DNA of 64,000 bases from Stichopus chloronotus (Eukaryota > Echinodermata > Holothuroidea > Aspidochirotida > Stichopodidae), in assembly GCA_021234535.1 (NCBI GenBank), contig CM037849.1, positions 15,888,274 to 15,952,273 of the forward strand. The letters run 5' to 3'. Position 1 is the first letter of the stretch, and every line of letters begins with the position of its first letter. The notes beneath the pieces are model-generated. The model worked only from the letters and a program-made list of their open reading frames with translations, was not told the origin of the DNA and made no database searches. Below, in pieces: positions 48,300 through 60,464 of the stretch. The position numbers and the translations under genes are program-made.

Positions 48300-49190
48300 T
48301 TTAAACGATCCCCTAGAAAACGTCAAAGCCTTTTGCTTATCAAATCCCATATTTCGATAATATAATATACCAAATTCAAAACCTGCAAAATTTGCTACTA
48401 AAATCAGAATAACTTCTGCCAACTCGAGGATCGTAAAACTGGGACGGACAATAAATTCAAACATTTGGCCTTGTTTTTTTTTTTCTTTCTTTTAATGAGA
48501 TGGGGATATCCCCATATTCAGAGAATCAAACTGAAATCCCAAACAGTTGATATGCTGCTTAGGCAGTAATTCTGATTTGGATTTGTGGACAACAAAACCT
48601 AGCTTTTCAAATAAATTTACAACTGCAGCTACTGCTCTTCTGCAGTCTTCCAAAGAATCACCTTGAATGTAGGTATCGTCTATATATTCAATACAGTATG
48701 GCCATTTTGCCTTAACGTTGAAAATATTGGCTTCAGTAGCTTTGTAAACATTCTTGGAGCACAAGCTAGCCCATTCGGTAAACATTTGTATTCATAAACA
48801 TCTTGGTTTCACATAAACCATGAATACGTTCTGTATCTTTGATCAATTGAAACAGAATAATAAGCATCCTGTAAATCTACTGATGCCATAAAGCAACCAG
48901 GTCGTATCAAATCTGCAACAGCCGGTAAACCATCCATTTTGAAATGATGATATTTGACAAATTTGTTGAAGAATTTAAGGTTCAAGATCAACCTGTGACA
49001 TCCGTCGTTCTTGGGGATTAAGAAAGTTGGAGACACTACTTCCCCCTCGGAATTTGAAGTCTTGCAGATAACCCTTTTAAGCAATAATCTTTGAATTTCT
49101 CTATCATGTACCAAATTAAATTCCATAGGATAAACCAAAGAAAGTTGACTTGGGTCCTGACTCAACTCAATTTGCAAGCCCTTCACAATT
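48300..49190 (-). pseudogene. DIRS reverse transcriptase, frameshifted
   Basis: The first part (49186-48809) reads VVSPTFLIPKNDGCHRLILN, YHHFKMDGLPAVADLI and GCFMASVDLQDAYYSV, the fingers and first catalytic Asp. After one stop the same frame gives CLPNGLACAPRMFTKLLKP. A frameshift then leads to YIDDTYIQGD (catalytic YIDD) and LFEKLGFVVHKSKS. The connection segment follows (ELAEVILILVANFAGFEFG, LYYRN). The YIDD-x-x-QGD form and the connection segment are typical of DIRS, not Gypsy, reverse transcriptases. Confidence 0.85.
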
Positions 49191-49339
49191 TGCGAAACCT
49201 CTCTATCTCACGTAATTTCAGTCCACATATCATAAAAATTGAGACAATCTACCAGTTACATTAAGCTCATGAGAAATACATGAATATAAAGATGGGGGTG
49301 TAGAACACACTTCACCTGTAGTCAGGATTTCTTTCCAAA

Positions 49340-50169
49340 ATGATTTTCTAGCTTGTGGTGACGGCTGTCTGGAAAGGCCTCTGCCTCGGCCTAAGAAATG
49401 GCTACCTCCTCGACCACCAGGTCCTCCGAATGACGTTCTACCCCGATAACGGTAGCCTGTGCTAGAGTTACTACTACCCAGTGGCTTTCGCCGCTATTTT
49501 GTTGGCTTCGGCAATTTCTTTTAACTCTTTTAAGATATCATCGCCAAACAAAAGTTTTGTTATCGGCACCTTTTCCGAACATAACGCTTAAAAATTGTTG
49601 TGTAAGTCTCCTCTAATAAATTTCTCTTCGAGCTACATTCAGAGCCAAATTTCCTTGGGTAATTAGCCCTAGAGCATCAAACAGACCATGGATAATTTGC
49701 TTATTTGGAGAGCGCTGACTCTAAAAAAGACTTTGAATTGATACCGCCAATGCAGTCATGCTCTTAATCATGGCCGACTGTGACTTTTGGAATGTTAAGT
49801 CATTGCTTCCCTTTGAGGTCTTTAACTTATTCCAAATTAATTGATTAACTTTAGTAAGTTGCAGCAACTCACAATTTTGAGGTTGAGGATATTTATCCCC
49901 TTTTTCTTTCACTTTTTCCTCAGACAGCTTTTCTGTCTGCATTTTTCTAATGAAACTTTCAATTTTGAAACGTCATCTTCATATCCTTCTGTCTTTTGCC
50001 TCTTGGCTTCTGGCTCAACACCCACGCAAATTTCTTCAGTGGGCGCAGTCGCCTCACAAATAGCCTCTCTAATAAATTTTGATAACTCCGGGGTAATACC
50101 CGCAGGGAGGGAACTTCTTTCTGACCTCCCCGAAGGACCAGGTTCTTCCATATCATTTGGACAATTCAA
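49340..50169 (-). pseudogene. DIRS gag-like region
   Basis: It begins at 50169 with a Pro/Ser/Arg-rich N-terminus (PGPSGRSERSSLPAG). It shifts frame near 49930 to a Lys/Glu-rich stretch and ends near 49340 in an Arg/Gly-rich tail (RGRTSFGGPGGRGG, GRGRGLSRQ). RG-rich tails suggest nucleic-acid binding. Identity rests on position before the reverse transcriptase and on composition. Confidence 0.55.
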
Positions 50170-50554
50170 TCTCTTCTGTAAAATCTAGTTCCTTCTCCAT
50201 CTTGAGCTAAACTTTAGCTCAACTAGTCAACAATTGTATAAAAAAAATATTACGGTCAACAAACCTATATTCATAGGTTGCGTAACTCAGGTGCTTCGCA
50301 ATTATGCCTCTCCTGACATACCGTATATTCGTATTTTCTTTTCTTGTTTGCAAGAAAAATACCCAGATCGTGGGCTATAAACAGCATCCAAATGATGCAC
50401 TAGGGGACAGCCGACAAGGAGCGGCAAGCCCACGTACGTAAATCGTACCACAGGCAAGTCTAGTACATGTGTACAATGAATATAAGTGAAAACTACTGCT
50501 CGGACTCGACCGGAGCACAAAGAAGACGTGATAGTCTCGGCGTCAAACAACACA

Positions 50555-50640
50555 ATCATAGTCCGGCAGTCAACGTGCTCTCACGTAGTTCCGGAATGCA
50601 AGGCATGTGATGAGATAGAATTTCAAATTCTTCTAACGAC
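50555..50640. repeat. DIRS terminal repeat and extension, left end of element
   Basis: Contains cagtcaacgtgctctcacgt, the inverted partner of 46980-47005, then the extension that pairs with the internal complementary region. Confidence 0.75.
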
Positions 50641-52333
50641 AAGAACGTGTAGAATACGATAATGTAGTGGTTGACAGTTTTCATTCAAATCAACGGTGTG
50701 CTTCTTTGAACAAGCCAATGGGAAGTATACTGGTATTGAATATTCCGTTACAACTCACGATCACTGACGCCGTGGGCAAGGTTGTGTTCAGTTCGTAGGG
50801 TATTTGTAAATACAGTGTTTCCTTTCACCAAATACTACAATTCCCGATACCTACCATGGAGCGAAGACTTGAGTAGTATGTTTTTGATACACTAGTGAGA
50901 CCTGTTCTGTTGCATATCCATTATGTAGGCGGTTATAGTAGGAACCGTTAATTTTCAAATATGATTTCTGTTTTTTTACTGTTTTATGCCAATCCCGTTG
51001 GTTTTCGAAGTAGTTACTGTCATTTTCCTTCATTGAAAGACATAGTCCGTTCATGTACAACTTCACGTGTACATTCAAAAATAAAGAAAAAATTAAGATC
51101 AAACATAATCTTACCTTTCTGGTGTTTTTTCAGTACACACGCAATCACTTTAAAAGGCATCGTCCTAATCTTTGTTTATTTAGAACAATGTGAGTATCTG
51201 ATACAATACAGAACTATCTCACCTGTTTTTGCCCATATCGATAAGGCGAAATCATTTAATACGCAAAATGAATCTTGGTCGGAATGGACATAGGGAAATG
51301 AGGGATTCTGTTACTATTTCTTCTCAGATATGCACTCTTATTGCTGTAACGCTTGGTACTGTTTAGACTGCTAAGTTAAAGGCGAAGAACACCCTGAAAA
51401 TATATCCTTCTAAATAAAGCAAAAGTGTTTGACAAATACCTTCTCAAAGTTTCATTCGTAGATACTGTTTCGTATCCAGTTGCAAGTTACACACTTTAAA
51501 TTCAGAGAAGAGTGCTGCCATTTTAGCCGAAGTTGAATGTAAACCAGCTTATGATGTCAACAAGGATATCACATAACCATTGACAGCAGCAGCTTTAATG
51601 AATTTCTCTGTTTCGTTTCCAGGTCTATATGATATCAACCCCGAAACACTTGTACACATTTAGTGATGAATTACTGAGATGTATCATGCAATATTCAAAT
51701 TACTAATACTCTTATTTGAATCTGCACATATCTGTTAAAAATATATTGACAATTAAACAATATAAACAGCAGCAAAAGCTATTCAATCATATGTGGCCCA
51801 GTGATGTCATAACAATCATGTCAAAATGGAAACTTCTTGATTAATTTCTTTTTCTGCTTATTCAAATTGCAATATCTTGGAGGGCAAACAACATACTTAA
51901 ATGAAACTTAGTGATGGCGTTCGCTAAGAGAAGATCTTTTACTACATGAAAACTTCGTGTACTATGATTAATGGAGGGTACTTTCCTTTAACAGTTCCAA
52001 AAGGACCAGCTGTTACCAACTTTGCCAAACTTGAATTGGTCAATTGCAGTGGGAACCGACAGCACATCCATGTAATGCCTTTGTTACTCTGTTGCAAAGT
52101 TAATGCTCATTAGAAAAAGTAGAAGCGTTAACAACACTTGAATGTTTCTACAATATATGTTATTTTATCTGTACGAGAAATATTAATTACATATTACACA
52201 TTTGAGACTTCTTACTGTAGTGCCACCACATGTTTTTGTTGATTTTCTTCTAACCAGAAAGGAGTCTATCCTTACTCATCAACTATCCATTCTCCTTTTT
52301 TTATGTACTATACAGTTTTCTTATTTTGTAATC

Positions 52334-52410
52334 CACACAAACACACACACACATACCCCTACACACACACGCACACACACACGCACCCACACACGCACCC
52401 GCACGGACAC
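52334..52410. repeat. Interrupted (CA)n microsatellite
   Basis: CA/CACG/CACC units run to cacggacac, followed by a GC-richer stretch to about 52560. Confidence 0.9.
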
Positions 52411-52574
52411 ATTTTCATTTATACCACCCAACAGGATCCCCTGTACCCATGGCCACTTTACAATGGGGTGCCCCTGGGGTGTCGCTACTCACCCACTCCA
52501 AGCGTTTCCATGGCAACCATCCTCCCATGGGTGCACAGTACAATATATAGCTCCACTAGTCAAGTGACTACAAT

Positions 52575-52605
52575 ATCTCATCTAGCCCCTATAGGGCGAT
52601 GAGAT
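52575..52605. repeat. 31-bp near-perfect palindrome
   Basis: atctcatctagcccc...gggcgatgagat pairs arm to arm around a ctat centre. It is followed by aataaaac. It could be the end of a transposon or a cruciform-forming site. Confidence 0.6.
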
Positions 52606-53840
52606 AATAAAACAAAATCTGAAATAGAAAGAATAGGAGTAGTATACTCCAACAATTAAGCTGAAATGCAATCATGAAAGTAAAGTGTATCAGGTGTAAT
52701 AATAAACAAGACGCACTCCGGGAATAATTATTGTAACGATAACGGAAATGTCAGAGGAAAAACAGTGAGCCAAGTTTCCGGAAAATATCCTTTTTGAAAC
52801 AGCATACTGTAGATATAGTCAGTCATATTGTACTTCTGTATACCAATTTTACATAACATTTCTCTTATTTTAGGTGTGGTAAATGATTTAAAGATAACTG
52901 ATTACAAACGATATTGTGCAACATGTTGTCTTTCAATCAATGTGGTAGAATCTGCTTATGAGTGTTTAACTTTCCAAGAGGTCGATGGCATTTTAATTGT
53001 GGTAACTGAGCAGAAAGATACATTGAAAGCTGGTGATGTACAATACTAATACAGTGCATCGATATGTCACCTTTTCACTGTTCCCATTTGCGATTCTGTA
53101 GAAATTGTGTTTCAGGTTTAAAAGTATTGGTCATTCACGTGTTAGACCTGAACTCCATAATGTTCTTTCGACTTTCATAGTTAATATACTAACTAATCTA
53201 AGCATGATAAATTGAATTTCAATGAATTGTAATATCACAGATTATACTCCAATTCATATAAAAATATTACCTACAAAATACATATATATAAGCTGGTGAC
53301 ATAATATTCTAACTTACCCTGAACATTCAATGTTCTACATTCCATCATTTTCGTAACATGATTGGTGAGTGCAATATGTTAATGGAGGGCGAAGAACCAA
53401 TTCATTCATACCAAAAACAAATCTAATGTTACAACCTTATTATCATATTTCTGAACTGAGTTCATGAACAAAATTGTTTTTCTTTGGGGATCGTTGATAT
53501 TGTTTTGATTTTTTTAATTGTTTCTTTTTTTCAAAATTTGGAGCAAATTGGAGCAAATTCGCTCTTTTTAGATTTCTTCACATATGGGCATTATCAAAAA
53601 GCTCTCTAATATGTCCAGCAACAAAGGATGCGTAGAACTGTTTTTCGGGGATTGCTGGTTAAGGGTTGATGGATGATGTTATGCTTAATTAACATGTGTC
53701 CATTCATATAGTAAAAATTGTTTCGAAAAATGTAATACGAACACAGTCGTATCCAATGGAGTAACATAGATTGAAAGGCATATTATATATCTTATTTCAA
53801 AATTAAAGTAAAAGGAAAGATATTTGTCTCCTATTTGCAG

Positions 53841-54340
53841 GAAACAACGCAATGGAGGGTAGTTCAGGTTATAAATTTAGTGCACGAAATCAAAATAATG
53901 ATAGATCAAATACATTCGACTGCGTAGGAAAAAAACATCGAGTTGGATGGTGGTATCAAGACGCAAGCAACGCAGGCACTAAGTACTGAACTATGCTTCA
54001 CATTCACCAACAGAGTAGATACTGGCAGCTTCGAGTATTGTTATTCTTCTCTTTATTATTACTATCATTGTTATGATTCTAGAGGTGTATGCTACTATTA
54101 TTATTATTATTAATAACAATATTATTCTTATTATTATTGTGATGACCGTAGTCAATGTAAACCTAATAGTTGTGACGGATGCTCATGGCATGATAATTTG
54201 GATGATGCAGTGACATGAATGCAGTCTGCGAGACAAATGTTTGCTCCTGCGGATACGCAAATTTAACCGGCGACTATCAACACAATGATAACCGTGGTAT
54301 TTTCGGGATGTCTCTTCACGGATCTGATTACTAGAGAGCA
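53841..54340 (+). pseudogene. Relic F: decayed FREP last exon with Tyr/Cys repeat region
   Basis: It begins after acceptor tatttgcag with NNAMEGSSGYKFSARNQNND, then NTFDCVGKKH and VGWWYQDASN, matching the start of exon 8 of A and B. An in-frame TGA follows TKY. Farther on are TAT/TGT/TTA repeats (about 54040-54145), a Cys-rich piece ending in NSCDGCS, and a degenerate ANLTGDY...NDNRGIF with a TAG after GSDY. There are several frame changes. Upstream exons were not found in 51.4-53.8 kb. It shows that the repeat-bearing FReD loop predates this copy. A dispersed repeat begins about 120 bp downstream. Confidence 0.72.
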
Positions 54341-54464
54341 ACAACTACGAAAATATATAATCAAATCTAGACCGTGTATTAGCCGTAGGATAATGCACGA
54401 TCGGGATTAATGCAAGCATTAACCCCCGAGAGTGCCTTACATTCCAATTAATACACAGGTCCAA

Positions 54465-55395
54465 AGTTGATTAACCTTGTTCATACATACTAACAAGATT
54501 TTGATAAAAAAGGACTAAAAAGGAAAGGAATTTGGTTCTTTAATAAAAGCATTTTTATTGGAAAGTAACCCCGAGAAAAGGTAAACAACTTTACAACATG
54601 TCAACAATGTTCATGTGTGAAACAAAAAGTAAGATTTGGACAAAAATAATAACAATAACAATTGACATAGCAAGAATGCAGTGCGTTAGTTTCCTCTTAA
54701 ACAAGTGTACTATTATTGTGCGTGCTGTGGTTCAGTGTACGTGTATTGACTGTGCAATGTGTACGTAACTGCGTGCTACAGATCGTTGTACAGCTATATG
54801 GCCTGATTAATGATTTTGGATAAAAGCACTGACAGATTTATTAAAAACACATTTCGAGAAAAAACTTGGACATGCTTGATGATTTTCCTGTGAGTGTGAG
54901 TGTGTCCAGTCGGCTATGCAACATTTCGGAACTAGAACTAAGTTACTTCAACAAAGAAGAACGATTGCACATGCTCAAAATGTTACTGCCAAAACATTGC
55001 TGTAAGGTCACTATATGGTTGGTTTGCTGGTAACTCATGTCAAGGCCTTTCCTGTTTGTTTATTTATTTTTTTCAACATATAAGGCCTAGGCCTATCAAT
55101 AGGCCTGAATTGGTGCTGTAGAGTTCTCTGTCCTTACGAATATTAGTCCGGTGGTTGTATTCAGTCCTGTTTACGATTTCATTGCATAGGGAATTGTTTT
55201 GAACATCTCAGCAGAATTCTACAAAGAAGGAAAGCTAATTCCTGTAGGCTATCAAACTTTCAAAGAGTTCAAAATATACTGAAGAACTGATTAACCGTGG
55301 TTCAGTAAGTTGGGTTATCATCGATTAACCCATGGTCACTTGACTGAAACGGGCTAATAGGAGTTGAGGATTCTCTCCAAGTATGTATGAACCTA
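54465..55395 (-). repeat. Dispersed repeat of about 0.9 kb, copy 2 (inverted)
   Basis: Inverted partner of 29205-30115. It starts about 120 bp after relic F. Substitutions and small indels are spread along it, so the copies are not recent. Confidence 0.7.
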
Positions 55396-58300
55396 ATATA
55401 ATGAACATATTATATCGATGTTAACGGAGGATAAAATTTGCAACAGTCACTGAAGTAACATTATTTTCCTTGTCGATATTAAAAATATCTTTATAATATA
55501 GTATAAGGAAAATATACATTTGAAAACTGTGAATGAAATGTGTAAACTAAGTTTTATAGTCATTAAAGTACACGCTAAATCCCAGAAATTTAGGCTGAAC
55601 TTGCATCGTTTCACATATCCGGACATACTAAATACCAATACGCTGAATCCTTGTGCCCCAAAATGAAGGAACCATAGAAGCTGGACTACTTGGATACTGT
55701 ATGTACGTGACATTTACGCGTATTTTTGGTGGCATTATTTTAGTAATCATTCCATATTTTGATGAAGAATGTATGAGAAACAAATATGAACCCTTTTTTA
55801 AAAGATGTTGGCATTAGTGTGATTTTCCTTCGGCTTACTATTTATTCAGATTGAACGATTTTTCAGTCAAAAGTACCTTTAAAGTTAATAAAACGACACA
55901 AACTTTGTTCACAGACAATTTAGACAACATTCAATAAACGTGTGAACTCCCAATCATCTCTTCCCTATACGAAATAGACAGAGAGGAGACAATTGCATGG
56001 AAAGCTTGTAACGCATTTGACGGACCTGCCAGAGAACGCGCTATATTTGAGCATTCTAATTGGTTTATATTTTTGGCACTAGCGCAGTATCAATCCAATG
56101 TGCTAGTACATGTTAGTACCTCTTTGCTTAAATTTAATTACCATTCTCCCATATGCTAAAATGAGGATTAATATTGTCTTTACATGAAACCACTATTTCG
56201 GTGAAAACATGATACATATTGTCTGTATTGGTATCTACATATATAAAATCACTGTATGGTTAATGCTTTCTAATTCGTGCAATTATTCTTTAGTCTCAGT
56301 GATTTTCATATGCTGAGCAAGGAGTTACATAATGTTACCCCCAGATGACAAGATATCAATTTCCACAAGGAAATATGTCTTTTGCATCATGGTTTTCCTT
56401 TGTATCAGGTAATTCTTTTGTAACAGGCAACTTATCTGTTGCAATCGGTCATTTACCTGTTGCAACGGGCAGCTGCGAGTAACAAATGTTTTGGATACAA
56501 TACCTTCTAAAACCAGTAAAAATCATAACGTATCTGTTAATTACCTGCTGTTACATGTTAAAAACAGTAAAAATGTTAGCAGGTATCAATTGGAATTTTC
56601 TCCTGGGTCAATATGTTCCTTAGTATGAGATGAAGTGTCAAGGCAAGCTCATAATTACAACAGCACAGTAAGAAAGTAGGTTTTAGTGGTTACAACATGT
56701 TAAATTAAGGGACTACATTATTGGATTTGCATGCAATGTGACTTAGCATTTCAACCTATGCAACCAAGTGTTGAGCTGAGTAATTATGTTTTGATAGCAG
56801 TGTCTCTTTTAGATTCGTTAGTAGAATCTTCTTTCCGTATGAATCATTAATTATGGTATAAATACTAGACAATGATTTGGTGTATTTCCAGTACGGTGCT
56901 TTTCTCTGGGAAATAGAGATCATATATCATAACGCGCTTCTACGAACTGCTAGAAACACCGGTATTGGCGGATATGATCTGATCTGTGGAATTAAATGGA
57001 GAGGAACTATTGTTGCATACAGGAAATAATGATAGTGTTGATAATTCCGGGCTTCAAAACTCAAGCAGGTACAGTAGGCCTATTCGTGCAAAATGTAATG
57101 AAATGTGCAACTTGTATCAGACGTTTACAGCGGAAATATCACAGTGCAAGAAGATAGTACATGCTTAGTCTGGGAAGGGCGATTCCCCCCACTCTAGGAA
57201 GTATTTTGAAATATTTCTGCTGGTATGTACCTCTTTAACTGACGTTGGCGCTTATCCTCATAGATAGTCTTCAAACGCGCCTAAGCAAAAATTTGGGGTA
57301 AGCCAGTAGAAAGAGGCGTACTGTATTGTCATATCACACCGTACCACACTCGTTAGGTCTCGCATCCATGTTCCACCACCAGCAAGAAACAAATTATAGC
57401 TACACTCCTAGCGGCATGCTTTGAGTATCTTGACCCCTCTAAAAACAAGTGTGACACTAAGGATATGTTTACCCCTCTTTTAAAATATGTGCCGAGCGCT
57501 CGAAGAGTATATAAAAAAAACGTATGCCTACTTTTTATGATTCTTGTATCTTTCTAACTCGTTCCATAAGTAATATCATTTCCATAGATTTCGCTTTTCT
57601 GACATTAATATGAAAAATAGCAAACATCAGATCAATATTTCAGGCTCTGCACATTCAGCTTATAACACCCAGGGAGTGTCGTTCCAAGACATCTGGAGAG
57701 TTCGAAAAACCAACATTTTCTTGTACAATCACCCGGCACCCGTTTCTCCTATATTTTTGAAGAGTAGTGAATATACACATTTCACATCGCCCCTAAAAGC
57801 CATTTCGCCCCATCATTAGCTCCATAAAGTAATAGTTGAATCACATTCGTGTTAACACTTTGTAATAGGAAATGATGTTGTATCCTTGAGCATACAGGAG
57901 TATTACGTCTGTTGACAGACCTAAATGATATCTTGTCAGTGATTATCTCACAGTGCACAGTGATACGGTAGTAACATTTTTCCTTGATATTCAAACGTTT
58001 ATCTTGTAAACAGAAACCTTCAACAGGGTGTTACTAATGCAACTTTACCAAAGAATAGAACAATAAATGCATTAGTGTATGCTCTATACTACAAACTAAT
58101 GCAATGAGTTTTAAAATGCTCAGGAAAAGATACGTATTCTCTGGCTGAGAACATTCTACAAATATTTCAGTTCTTGAAATTGGGATGCAAATTCATTTTT
58201 TATCTTATTTCTGCACAACAACATGATGTTAAATTTATATTTGTTCCTTATACGTAGAACAAGTGGAACAAATACTTTCTATTTTAATATGTTAATACAA

Positions 58301-60464
58301 TGACTTTTTTCATTTGAGCCTAACGTACAGCAATCAATATCTTTCAACTTAATACCTTTAATATTACAACTTTAATTTAAAGAAAACATATGGTCCAATA
58401 AATTGCATTAGTACATGAGCTTAATGTTGCCATGCGTGTACTGTGTAGTCTCAGGTATTTCAGTTACGTTGTTTGTCTGTATAAAACAATTGTTATTGAC
58501 AATCCCGTCGATTTACCGTAGGGCGGAAGTGACGTAACATATGCTGAAGCGACATATGTGACGATCCGTTGCACTTTCCCCATTATCCGTATCAAGATTG
58601 TTCTTTCAAATGAATAATTATGCATGTGGAATATCCTGGACAATGAGTTCAGCCAGCAAAAGCGATACATTGTTTTGATGTATCGCTTCATCGACATAGA
58701 CAGTGCAGTATTTTATCTACTAACACAGTTGGTATCACAGGTCTAACTGAAAATTGTACGTGTTTAGACATTCAAACCTAGAGAAGAGAAACCTGCAGCT
58801 AGAATAACCTGGCTAGTTTAAGATCCAGATAAGTCAGGTTATAATTTTCCAGTTGCAAAGACCAAGTAAAATAGACACGTAGGAAACCAGTTCAAACCCA
58901 AACATAAACTTGTCCAAATGTCCGGAGGAAACACAGTCAAATCAACTTGGTAAATTTTGTTGGAAGACACTTGTCTCAGCTAGTTTCGAAAACCAGCTAC
59001 AAAACAAAATGAAAACTAGTCCATACCAGTTAAATAACACTTCAGGAAGTCTATTCTAAAGGCGTGAAATGACGCCGCGCCTGTCTGAGAAATAAAGAAA
59101 TTTAAAATGTTTACTTTGACGCACACGTGATGCATGGGAATATGCTCGTAACTTCCCTATCCGTGTGTGTTATTGACACCTCCGTAGACAAGTGTACTGT
59201 TTAACTATGGGTACGCGTGTACTGTGTATAATGGTCGTTCGATCAAATTCTAGATCCACCATAATACATATGTGTAAAAGAGCTGATGATTATGGACAAG
59301 GATATGGATGAAATGCAACTCCATGGAAATTTTCTTCGATTATATTATTTAATACGGCAAATTTCTCGTTATTAACACCGGCCAAACAAGTGCATGTGGA
59401 CATTGATTAATGGGCAAATAAAACGTGAACAACTTACTCTCAACGCAAAAAACAAAAAACAAAAAAAAAAAAAAAACACTGATATCTTACACTCACCACA
59501 GAACTGAATATTGATAATAAAGTACATTTGTCATGAAGAAAGAAAATACACAACTATAATGGAGACTTTGAAACTGCTCAGCAACAACTTCTTATAATGT
59601 TTATAATAGATTAGAAAAAGTAAAAATATCAAAAGTAGAGATTAAAGTAACTGCAGTTCAAAGCACACTACCACATTGCAATAACTAATCGTTTGCCCCA
59701 ACTATGCCCTGTAGATATCGATGAAACATGTGTATCATTCAAATTTCACATCATCAATTTGCTTCAGGTTAGATTGGAATGCAGGTCATTTGCATCGTGT
59801 TTTATCTCACTCTGCTAAAATCTAATCACAGGTCGTAATGTATGTCTTCCCGAAACTTTTGCCCATACTCTGTGAATAAAAGCGTCTCTTTTTGGGAAAA
59901 TGTGATTGTAGAGCTAAGTGGTGTATTTAATTGTTTAAACGATTACATCTCATACAGTCGAGTTCTTAAAAAATAAATTCACTTTGAGCTCTCTGAAGAA
60001 GAAGTAATATTTTATGACATAAAGAAGATTACGCTCAAGGAATCAAATTATGCTCATTGAATCAAATACGGTACCAGATATAGAGTACCTCATATTCGAT
60101 TTGTACTCTTGGCTACTGCCAATTTCAAGGCAGGTTTATTTTCGATTCCTGTGGAAAGGCAGGATATGAAACCCGCAAACAGACATAATGCTGAAGGATG
60201 CCAATTAGAGACATGTAATACATGAGTATACTATTAATACTGATATATGTCATACCAAAAACAAGTTTTTCAGTAATTGCAAAGTATTAAGATTGAACTT
60301 CCGTAGGTGGCGTCTCATTTAAATTCCCCCATCAAGTTATTTAACTACAGTAACTCGAAAAATGCTATCAGCTTCCATTTGGTTTTCACTCCGATAATAC
60401 ATGAAGGTCTTCGAAAACCAGCGTCTGTGGTGTGTGAAGCATTATTCCTCTCCTCTTTGCAGAA
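55396..60464. other. Spacer before gene C
   Basis: AT-rich, without a recognisable coding exon. Short frames at 55447-55713, 56986-57168 and 58464-58697 show no domain. It holds the 58660 hairpin and a poly-A tract at about 59449-59476. A non-coding first exon of gene C may lie near its end. Confidence 0.4.
58660..58688. repeat. Hairpin with 11-bp perfect stem
   Basis: aagcgatacat, a 7-base loop, then atgtatcgctt. No gene is adjacent and no terminator role is expected in an animal genome. Confidence 0.6.

Larger units (their letters stand above)
46909..50640 (-). mobile_element. DIRS-like tyrosine-recombinase retrotransposon, internally deleted
   Basis: In minus-strand order: inverted terminal repeat (about 50592-50555), gag-like region (50169 to about 49340), reverse transcriptase (49190-48300), tyrosine recombinase (48200-47410), internal complementary region (about 47225-47099), second terminal repeat (about 47018-46980). 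The internal region contains reverse complements of the two outer extensions (46909-46988 and 50581-50625). That is the DIRS design for circularisation without target-site duplication. There is no protease or DDE integrase. All coding parts carry stops or frameshifts, and RNase H appears deleted between 48330 and 48195. At about 3.7 kb it is shorter than typical DIRS elements. Confidence 0.88.
32250..51370 (+). repeat. Segmental duplication unit B
   Basis: Partner of unit A with gene B at the same relative place. Differences: a block of about 0.9 kb at 33956-34847 replaces 6.2 kb of unit A, a 245-bp tandem duplication lies at 38041-38528, and about 4.4 kb including a DIRS element is inserted near 46775-51140. 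The left boundary is sharp at about 32250, where it meets the sequence found at window position 1. Confidence 0.85.
50641..53840. other. Region between the DIRS element and relic F
   Basis: 51140-51370 matches 19685-19930 of unit A. The rest holds the CA repeat, a GC-richer patch, the 31-bp palindrome, and a Cys-containing open frame at 52876-53049 behind an acceptor-like ttattttag. Confidence 0.45.

Noticed and set aside
48156..50169. Reverse transcriptase region as a Gypsy/LTR element or viral integration
   Set aside because: Presence of a tyrosine recombinase with HxxR, the YIDD-QGD form, and an internal complementary region with inverted ends, plus absence of protease, integrase and LTRs, all point to DIRS.
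52202..52602. Open frames with Thr/His repeats
   Set aside because: Produced by the CA microsatellite; no domain or splice support.
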